A stretch of DNA of 64,000 bases from Agarophyton chilense. Lineage: Eukaryota > Rhodophyta > Florideophyceae > Gracilariales > Gracilariaceae. The position numbers and the translations under genes were made by a program. Shown here piece after piece: positions 44,604-52,033 of this stretch. The DNA lies in NCBI GenBank assembly GCA_030374765.1, contig JARGXX010000095.1, forward strand, positions 868,001 to 932,000, given 5' to 3'. Below the pieces are notes generated by a model that ran no database searches, was not told the origin of the DNA, and saw only the letters and a program-made list of their open reading frames with translations. Numbering within the stretch: the stretch's first letter is position 1; each line of letters begins with the position of its first letter.

Positions 44604-45574
44604 TTGAATCGGATCGTAGTCGGTCGAGGTTTCAAATGGTCGCAGAGCGCTTTGAGCCTTTTATGGTATACAGACTAAGACGTATTGGATCGAGCTCCTT
44701 TGGTGGCGACTATCCGGAACACTCCCTGGAGCAGTTCGTTGCAATCAGCCCGAACTTCGTCCGCTTAGTTTCAACATGAGCTACGTCCGCTTAGTTTCAA
44801 ACTCAAGAAACTCCTTGTCTCTTTCCATCGCAAACACGCATATTGGCTTGGTAGGCGATACAAAAAAATAAAATTAAAAAATTAAAAATATACCGACGGC
44901 CGACAGAGGTGCACTCCGACTTCATCGGGGGTCCCGATGAAGTCCCCGCGCACCTCTGTCGGCCGACATAATACATATAATTTTGTAATTTTTGGAACGC
45001 TCAGGTGTACACGGTGCACTCTGTCGGCCGACAGTCGACCAACATCTCAGAAACGCATCATGCGTGATGTTATGGCGTATTTGTCGACCGACAGGGGTGC
45101 CCTGCGACTTCATCGGTCCACCGATGAAGTCGCAGCACACCCCTGTCGGTCGACATAATACATATAATTTTGGAACGCCCAGGTGTACACGGTGCACTCT
45201 GTCGGCCGACAGAGGTGCGCTCCGACTTCATCGGGGGTCCTGATGAAGTCCCCGCGCACCTCTGTCGGCCGACATAATACATATAATTTGTAATTTTTAG
45301 GAGGCCCAGGTGTACACGATGCATTCTGTCGGCCGACAGAGGTGCGCGGGGACTTCATCGGGACCCCCGATGAAGTCGAAGCGCTCCTCTCACGGCCGAC
45401 AGAATGCAACCAGGATAGCTGCGAAGTCGTTCCGCAACAACCGTTCTTCCGTGCGCGCTCCTCAACCGTACTCACAATATTTCCGTACCCACCCGCACCC
45501 ACCCGCACCCGCTGCTCTCTTTCACTCAGGCTCTCGTGACGACCGCCCGTGAGGTTGTTTGAACACGTACATAA
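44604..45574. promoter_or_regulatory. Divergent promoter region with palindrome array
   Basis: 971 bases separate the ParB-like (-) and methyltransferase (+) start codons. It holds four palindromic units (see next), AT-rich spacers with ATACATATAATTTTG that resemble TATA elements, and a direct repeat CGTCCGCTTAGTTTCAA at about 44757 and 44785. Both promoters probably lie here. Confidence 0.55.
44896..45405. repeat. Four large palindromes in tandem
   Basis: Units centre near 44931, 45118, 45239 and 45364. Each arm is about 32 nt, beginning GGCCGACAGAGGTGC (unit 2: GTCGACCGACAGGGGTGC) and ending GACTTCATCGGG at a 3-5 nt loop. Within each arm a short block differs between the two sides, giving the palindromes an orientation; unit 4 has the arms swapped relative to unit 1. 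Spacers repeat TAATACATATAATTT and CAGGTGTACACGGTGCACTC, the latter containing the palindrome GTGTACAC. This looks like iterons or operators bound by a dimeric protein; the adjacent ParB-like protein is the obvious candidate. Confidence 0.85.
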
Positions 45575-47941
45575 ATGGCTCCAGAACCCACGAGAACTTC
45601 TTCATCGCCTGCGGCAGACACCTTCGAAATGGGTAAACTGTTTGGTACGGCGGATGAAGTTATCAGGGCGTGTCTGGATTAGCGTGATCGTTACGCATCA
45701 ACGAGGCGGGAGGAAGATGAGCCGCGAAAAGTGGGGCACACTGCATTCATCGATTTCGCAATTGCCAATCGCCACATCCTACCGGAGACTGCGAAGTTTT
45801 TTTATACTCTCTTAGGTCCCGACCACACCAATTACACAGAAGATGAGCTCCGAGTTGTAGGAATGAGGGGCTCGAACTGTCAGAATTATTTCTCGGCGAG
45901 GTTGCTGGATATAAGGGATGGGGATCCAGATAGGCGCGTGAGGGACTTTTGGAACGCGTACGAGGCTGTGGAGTTCAAGGACATCCCGAAGAATGTCACT
46001 TTGACAGAGTTCTTCAAAGGTCTGGATACAACCCGAAAGAAGGCGAGCAAAAGCCGGGCTCCATTCGCGACCGACTTCCCGACAATGTTCCAGAGGTTGC
46101 TGTTCCTCATTTGTATTCAGTCGGTCTCTATGGAGAAGAGAAGAGTCTCCCGTAAGCGAAGAAAGCGGGACAGAACCTAAGATACGCCATTTTCGAAGGT
46201 GGCGATTTATGACAAACCAGTAGCTCAGCGTGTGGGCTTTGGTGTGCAGCTCGTCAATAACGCGTGGGACAGCTTCGCCCAGTATTTGGGATTCCCTGGC
46301 GTGGAATTCATGGTTTTGCCCTTTATCCATCTACGATATTCTGATATGCAGTTTCAGGCAATCGGAAACAGAAGGGATGGGTTCTCTCACAAGGACATGG
46401 CCCAACGACTCCTTCCTGGTAGAAACCGTACTTTATTGGAGGAGGATGTCGTCCCATGGGCGTGGAACCTGCCGGAGTACGTTGACACTCCACTTCGTAT
46501 GTTGGCCAGAGAGTTTCTCGCTGACCTGCACAAAGTGGTGGAGAATGAGCAGCTTTACTCTATATCAGCTCCGGAAAGATGGGACGTTCTAAAACCGTTT
46601 ACATACACTTTGCCTACAGTGTTTGCGGAGAGATTCGACTGCTTCTCGAACTCTCTTATCTCTACCATCTCGGAATACATATCGCCACTAAAGCTGCGAG
46701 GGAGTGTGGAGGTGTAAGTGGTGGCTGCGACAAAGGCGGAACCTACTATGGTTATGGAAGAAGACGAGATAGAAGTTGTACCCCCTGAGAAAGATTTGGA
46801 GGCTCCGGCGGTGGAGGGTGGAGAGGGAGTGGAGGGTGGGACCGGGAATGAGGAAGAGAACATGGGTGTTGGTCAGCATTCTTCCACAGCTGGACCAAGG
46901 TCGGTCGAATCTGAGTCGGTGGATATTCTGCCGCCTCACGATCTTACCTCTCTGGATGATATAATGTCTCTCCAAAAGTGCGAGTCGGAGATGGATAAAC
47001 ACTGTCGAATGTACAATTGTACTTTCGAGAACCTGGTGGAGATTGACGAGACATTGCGCAGCAATGGGGTCTCTCCGATAGGGAAAGTGCAGTTGGTTCT
47101 CATGGACCCGCCGTATAATATACGTGCGAAGAAGAACAGGAAAAACAGCTGGTACGACGTTCTTAACCGGCAAGACATGGTGAAGACGGCGAAGCTCATC
47201 TCTAAACTTCTGCGTCCGGGAGGGCATTTCGTTATATTCTGCGCGATTGAGCAGGTGAACGAATGGAAAGAAGTGTTGGGTCGAATTGGTGCAAAGGATG
47301 AGAATGGACAGAAGAGCAGGTCGTTTGTCGTGGACAAGGTCCAGCTGTACTTCATTCGCTCTCAAGGCAATCCGATGCGTAATCCCGGACGTAGTTCGTG
47401 CTCCCTGTTTCCCGGAACAGAGTACGCCATTTATGGAGTTCGCAGCAGGTTGTCCTACGCCAAACAACATGGCATGGTGAACTATGAGAACTTCAGCTAT
47501 GTACCATCGCGATATCCGGGTTACCATAGCGTTATTGACCAAGTGCCTCCCATGTCGAATGGTGAAACACTTCTATGGAGAAGAAAGAATGCCAAAGGAG
47601 CAGTTACGTATCAGAAAGTGCGGGCGGAACATAAGTCACGCGCTTTGCTGAAGGAGCTCATCAGCAGGTTTTCTCAGCCGGGAGACATAGTGGTGGACCT
47701 CTTCGCCGGAACATTTTCAACGGCCATGGCATGCATGGAACTGGAAAAGCACCGTCAATTTCTAGGGTGTGAGCCAGATTTGCCGTGCTTTGCTCATGCG
47801 AAGCACGCCGCTACAGTGAAATTTGCGTCATGCATGCGGAACAACGAGACGGACATTCATATATCGCAAGATGTTCGGAACGCTGTGACTCGAGTGACAT
47901 GCTTGTTTCCGGAAGTCGTCATAAAGCGTTCGAAGTCCTGA
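45575..47941 (+). pseudogene. Beta-class DNA amino-methyltransferase, three in-frame TAG/TAA
   Basis: From ATG 45575 one frame of 789 codons runs to TGA 47939, interrupted only by TAG (45680), TAA (46178) and TAA (46715), without any frameshift. The first 380 codons are an unrecognised region (FIDFAIANRHILPETAKFF; VEFMVLPFIHLRYSDMQFQA). An acidic linker follows. The catalytic domain has LVLMDPPYNIR (motif IV, residue about 511), LLRPGGHFVIF, and SQPGDIVVDLFAGTFSTAMA (motifs X and I, residue about 700-720). The order IV before I marks beta-class N6-adenine/N4-cytosine enzymes. The last 407 codons alone form a complete catalytic unit starting after the third stop. Each stop is one transition from CAG or CAA. 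It is divergent from the ParB-like gene and followed by SET 30 bases on. Confidence 0.8.
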
Positions 47942-47971
47942 AAAACACCTACCGGATTTCCCGAGCATCAG

Positions 47972-48661
47972 ATGTTTCCACCTCATATCGTGGATTTTCT
48001 CTCCTCCATGTGGCAAGATAAGAATATATCGGAGATTGTGCGACGGCAGGCGCTGTATGAGTGGCCAAGAAGTTTTCAAGGAAAGATGTCACTGTTGGAT
48101 TGGAATGCTATTCTGGCAGTGGAGGGGACAGTATGTGGTTGTCGGATTGCAAATGCTGGAGTTGGTGTGTATACAACACGCCGGGTGATACAAGGTGAGA
48201 CTGTTTGTTACTTTTACGGGACTTTGGTGTACCATGATCTTTCAAAGCGGAAGGAAGTTCATAAGGCATACGGAGGGGGGCAATTGAAAGCGACTGCTGA
48301 TCGTTTTCGGCAGTACGCGATGGAGATAAGCGTCCGAGGGGAAGTGTTTCACAAGCTACCAGGAAGAATTAGTGGGGTGTCTCTTATTCCGGTGTGGATT
48401 GTCCCTGCTCCATTTTGCTTGCGGGGAACAATTAACGACCCCAAGTATTTGGAAGGGGATAGGGACAGGGATGCGGTTGAAGACGGGTTAATGAGACGCC
48501 GAACTGCAAATGTTCGGGTCATCAGAACTCCGGGGACGGGGCGGACCCCATTTCAGTTGAGAGACTATAGATTGCTTTCTGTGCAAGCAATTCGAGATAT
48601 AGAAATAGGAGAGGAGCTGTTCACCAGATATTGGAAAAGTATTCTCCTTCGGTGTACATGA
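47972..48661 (+). CDS. SET-domain protein
   Basis: A 229-codon intact ORF starting 30 bases after the methyltransferase and in the same frame. SET features: CRIANAGVGVYTTRRVIQGE (the GxGV/F entry and strand), VCYFYGTLVY (YxG-like), TINDPKY in the place of the catalytic INHSCxPN knot, and VQAIRDIEIGEELFTRYW (GEELxxxY). Family members methylate lysines on histones or other proteins, in nucleus or cytoplasm. NH is ND here, so activity is uncertain. It is small, like single-domain viral and bacterial SET proteins, without pre-SET or post-SET cysteines that I can see. Probably nuclear, from the company it keeps. Confidence 0.7.
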   Translation: MFPPHIVDFLSSMWQDKNISEIVRRQALYEWPRSFQGKMSLLDWNAILAVEGTVCGCRIANAGVGVYTTRRVIQGETVCYFYGTLVYHDLSKRKEVHKAYGGGQLKATADRFRQYAMEISVRGEVFHKLPGRISGVSLIPVWIVPAPFCLRGTINDPKYLEGDRDRDAVEDGLMRRRTANVRVIRTPGTGRTPFQLRDYRLLSVQAIRDIEIGEELFTRYWKSILLRCT

Positions 48662-48982
48662 CATTCCTTTAGCATATGTACTACATCACGCTTTGACGTT
48701 ATATGTAGCGACAAACATAGTAAAAGCCCACAATATCTGGTACACTACAATGAAGTAAAGTAACAAAAGCGATGCACTTTTAATCGATTACTATGACTGG
48801 CGTGTTATTCATACTCCGTTCGAGCGCATATTTAAAATATCTGAAAAGTTTGGGGGTTTTCTAAGAACACGAAAAGGGTGGAGGTATATTTTTGGAAGCA
48901 GAATGTTTCGAAGCTTCTCTCCCATCCATCGCATTGCAACGCGTGGAAGACCATAACACGATCGCTCTCTCTCTCTTCAACC

Positions 48983-51637
48983 ATGGCTCCGAAGCGCAAA
49001 TCGAGAAGCGAGAACACTAGCGGGCGCGGTACAAAATCACGGCGGCATGGAGGGGATGCGGAGGGCGGAAGGAACAAGGGGCGTAGGCTCCAGGGCGCCA
49101 GTGGAGAGAAAGGAGGCGTGCGCCTGAGAGGTAGATTAAGGCAAGATGGTGGGGAAGGAGAGGCGAGTGGGGGCAAAGGAAAGGCTGTTCGCGCAAAGGA
49201 GACGGTGACGGAGGAGAGTGCGGAGCAAATCACGTCGCCTATGGAGCAAATCACGTCGCCTACGGGAGAGATGGTGCGGAGCGGCGATGGAAAACGGGAT
49301 GGCGTGCGAAGCAACCGCACGCGTGTACCTAGAAGTGGATTGCGGGGGAGGGCGAGCAGAGCTCCAGGGAGGACAAGGAGAGGGGATGCATTCGAGCGGA
49401 CTCTAAGTGCTGTACTCACGTCTTCAGCTGATGTGGAGCCGGTAAATCCATGCTCTGCACCTGAAGGAGGTGAAGAGATTCCGAATGAGAGGACGAAGGG
49501 GCGTAAGGAGGGAGAGAGAATGATCGGAGAACGTGGATCCCGCCTCAGAGGCGTTGAAGAAGCAGGGGCATCGTTTACGGGTATGAGGGAAGAGGACGGT
49601 GATGATGAGATACAGAAAGGGAGAATAGAGAGTAGCCGTGGTGGGAAGGGTAGAATAGGTGGACCCAGTAGTGGTCTAATCGCGGGCGCAAGAGTAGTTC
49701 GAGAGAGAACAGAAGGAGAGAGTGTTGGAGTTACCGCGGGGGAACAGGCGGAAAGATGGGAGGGGGCGAACTTGGATTACGTGGAAGAAAGGAGAGAGCG
49801 TGCAAGGGAAAGAATGGGGAGTGTTCGAGTTACAGGAAGAAGAGCGATAGACGAAAGGGAAAGCAGAGAAGTGCATGTGAGTGAGGGGGGGAGAAGGGGG
49901 TTTGCTGGAGGGAGAACACGTGGTTCAGGGGAGGAAGGCGATGGAAGAGCAGCAGTTCTTTCTCATGAGGGAGAAGATGTCGAGCGTTTGCCACCGAGGA
50001 GAGGGGTGGGTTTGGGAGTTGAACGGTTTGAGGTGAACGCAAGGCGAAGGACGCCGGAAGGTATGCGAGTAAGGAGAAACATTGAATTCACAAGGAATAA
50101 TGATAACGGGGAGAATGTGAATTTAAATGTCGTGGAGAACGCCGTTCGTATAGTGGAAGATGAAGCAAATGATGATGACATAGGTTTGTTGCCGCGGTCG
50201 ATGCTAATTGAGAAGATGAATGTGTTGAAGGGACCAATGGGACGTATGAAGGAAGACAGCTACAGTGTGATGGTGAGTTTGAAAATGACCCAAACGGAGC
50301 TGGATCGGGCGAGGGAGGAAATGAAGCAGCAGAATGTGCTGATTGAGAGTTTCAGGGAGGCGTCGAAAGGTAGAATCGCTGGGGAAGGGAGGGGGGAGGG
50401 AGGCGTGACGCGGCGACGAAAGTATGACATTGGAGTGCAGGAATGCTTTTATGGATTTGCACGTCGTGTGTATGATAGGATTCTTCATTATGAAAAACTG
50501 GAGGCATCGGAACTTTGCTTCGACACCGAGAATGTGGGTCGAAGCTGGAAGAATAGAAGTGAGGCGGTTGGGGAGAGTAGGGAGGAAAGTATGTTTGTGG
50601 TGGGAGGGAAGGAAATGGTTCCGAGATGTCCAATTGAGGTTGCATATGTGATAAGACCGTATACGCAGTCGACAGAGGGCGGGAACCATTTGTTGTTGAA
50701 GCACGTGGTAGAGACTGAGTTAATGGGAGAGAAATGGGAGTCGATAAGGGAAGCGGGGAGGAGAGAGGAATGCGTGGAAAATGTAAGTGCGGATAGGTGC
50801 TTGAGACAGAGGATGAAGCAGACATTGAGCGATGTGGTTGGGGTGCATAAGCGAGCAGCGCGTGATAAGCTGTTTTCCTTGCTTGGATATGATTTGATCG
50901 CGAAACGAGCTAAGGTGACTGAAGGGACAGATCTTTGGGCGGAGTTGAAGAAGCAGATTGAGGAGGCGCAGGAGAAGTTGATGGGGTCGGGGGAGGATGG
51001 GAGAGGTAAGCTGTGTGCGTGGAGAACGAGTGCGATTGAAGATAATACTTATTCTGGATCGAAGGTGTCTGAGAACTTGGAGGACTTTGGTGAGGCAGAT
51101 ATGTATTTTCGAAATCAGGTGTCGTTGAAAGTGTTGGAGGAGTTTATGGGCTACGCGGTAGAGAGTCATAGAAATGGAGAAAGGCAGTATGTGGATGGGA
51201 CGGTGATGCATCTTGCGCGACTTGATGCATGGATTGGATGTGTGGTGACCACGATGGATAGAGACGTTGGGCGGGGAGGCCAAAGGCAACTTTTGTTCTC
51301 GACGCTGTTTGGGAGGTTTCTGCCACTGGCTGTTGAGGACATATTGAGGGTTGCCTGGAACATGGTGAAGGATGAGTATGCTGAGGTGTTTGAGAATGAT
51401 GGATTCTGTGGAGGGAATCGTAGAGATGTGAGTGGGAATAAGGAGAGAATCGCGACGGTTGGGCTATGGATACCGTCGAGAGAAAAAACCTATCTGGCGA
51501 TAAGGGAGGAGTTTTTCATGGAGAATCTCACGAGAAGACTTGGAGCGGTGTTAGATTGCTATATAGCGTCATGTGGACCAGAAAAACCACGGTTCAAGCG
51601 CTTAGCATTGGGGAGTAGGCAAGGAGTGGGAGAGTGA
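48983..51637 (+). CDS. Large basic protein of unknown function
   Basis: An uninterrupted ORF of 885 codons from MAPKRKSRSENTSG; the frame is open from 48878, but this ATG has a good context and a nuclear-localisation-like start. Residues 1 to about 430 are low-complexity Arg/Gly/Glu-rich. A coiled-coil-like stretch follows (VMVSLKMTQTELDRAREEMK). From about residue 475 there is a globular C-terminal region with GVQECFYGFARRVYDRILHY, TLSDVVGVHKRAARDKLFSL and AVLDCYIASCGPEKPRF. I recognise no domain. It is convergent with the transposase 397 bases away. It could be a DNA-binding accessory factor of transposition, like TnpA of CACTA elements; that is inference from position and charge. Confidence 0.65.
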   Translation: MAPKRKSRSENTSGRGTKSRRHGGDAEGGRNKGRRLQGASGEKGGVRLRGRLRQDGGEGEASGGKGKAVRAKETVTEESAEQITSPMEQITSPTGEMVRSGDGKRDGVRSNRTRVPRSGLRGRASRAPGRTRRGDAFERTLSAVLTSSADVEPVNPCSAPEGGEEIPNERTKGRKEGERMIGERGSRLRGVEEAGASFTGMREEDGDDEIQKGRIESSRGGKGRIGGPSSGLIAGARVVRERTEGESVGVTAGEQAERWEGANLDYVEERRERARERMGSVRVTGRRAIDERESREVHVSEGGRRGFAGGRTRGSGEEGDGRAAVLSHEGEDVERLPPRRGVGLGVERFEVNARRRTPEGMRVRRNIEFTRNNDNGENVNLNVVENAVRIVEDEANDDDIGLLPRSMLIEKMNVLKGPMGRMKEDSYSVMVSLKMTQTELDRAREEMKQQNVLIESFREASKGRIAGEGRGEGGVTRRRKYDIGVQECFYGFARRVYDRILHYEKLEASELCFDTENVGRSWKNRSEAVGESREESMFVVGGKEMVPRCPIEVAYVIRPYTQSTEGGNHLLLKHVVETELMGEKWESIREAGRREECVENVSADRCLRQRMKQTLSDVVGVHKRAARDKLFSLLGYDLIAKRAKVTEGTDLWAELKKQIEEAQEKLMGSGEDGRGKLCAWRTSAIEDNTYSGSKVSENLEDFGEADMYFRNQVSLKVLEEFMGYAVESHRNGERQYVDGTVMHLARLDAWIGCVVTTMDRDVGRGGQRQLLFSTLFGRFLPLAVEDILRVAWNMVKDEYAEVFENDGFCGGNRRDVSGNKERIATVGLWIPSREKTYLAIREEFFMENLTRRLGAVLDCYIASCGPEKPRFKRLALGSRQGVGE

Positions 51638-52033
51638 TAAGGTACGGGGGGATAAGGGGGTAAGGAGGTGGAGCAAGATGGGGGTCGGCTATGGAAGAAA
51701 AGCAGCGGTGACTATTTTATTGGATCATGTGCCTTAGGAGGTATTATTATGGGTGCCACCCAGTGGTGGTGTTGTGCCACCAGTGGTGGTGTTGGAGAAG
51801 TAGGGCTTGGCAGTTGGGTCTCGGTAGAATCTGTTGAGGTAAAATCGATGGAAGCGCCAGTGCAATCGAGGGGTGAAGGGGGGTGCGGGGTAGTTTTGGC
51901 GGAGTACATGAAAGGGGCCGAGACTGGAAGAGGATGGTACGAGGCCGAACCAGGGGGAGACGTTGTCGGAGTTGGAAGTGTTTGAGATAGTAAGGGGGTG
52001 GGCGGTGTGGTTTTGTTCGTCGTCTGTTGCCCA
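51638..52033. other. Convergent gap between large ORF and transposase
   Basis: No gene. It contains a tandem of GTGCCACCAGTGGTGGTGTTG-like repeats at 51755-51800 with local inverted symmetry (CACCA/TGGTG). It may hold 3' ends and termination signals for both genes. Confidence 0.4.

Noticed and set aside
44896-45405. CRISPR array
   Set aside because: Only four units, each a large palindrome with conserved spacers; spacers repeat rather than vary, and the setting is eukaryotic.
45575-48661. Alternative genetic code reading TAA/TAG as Gln
   Set aside because: Long neighbouring genes end normally at TAA, TAG or TGA, and intact host genes here contain no internal TAA/TAG.
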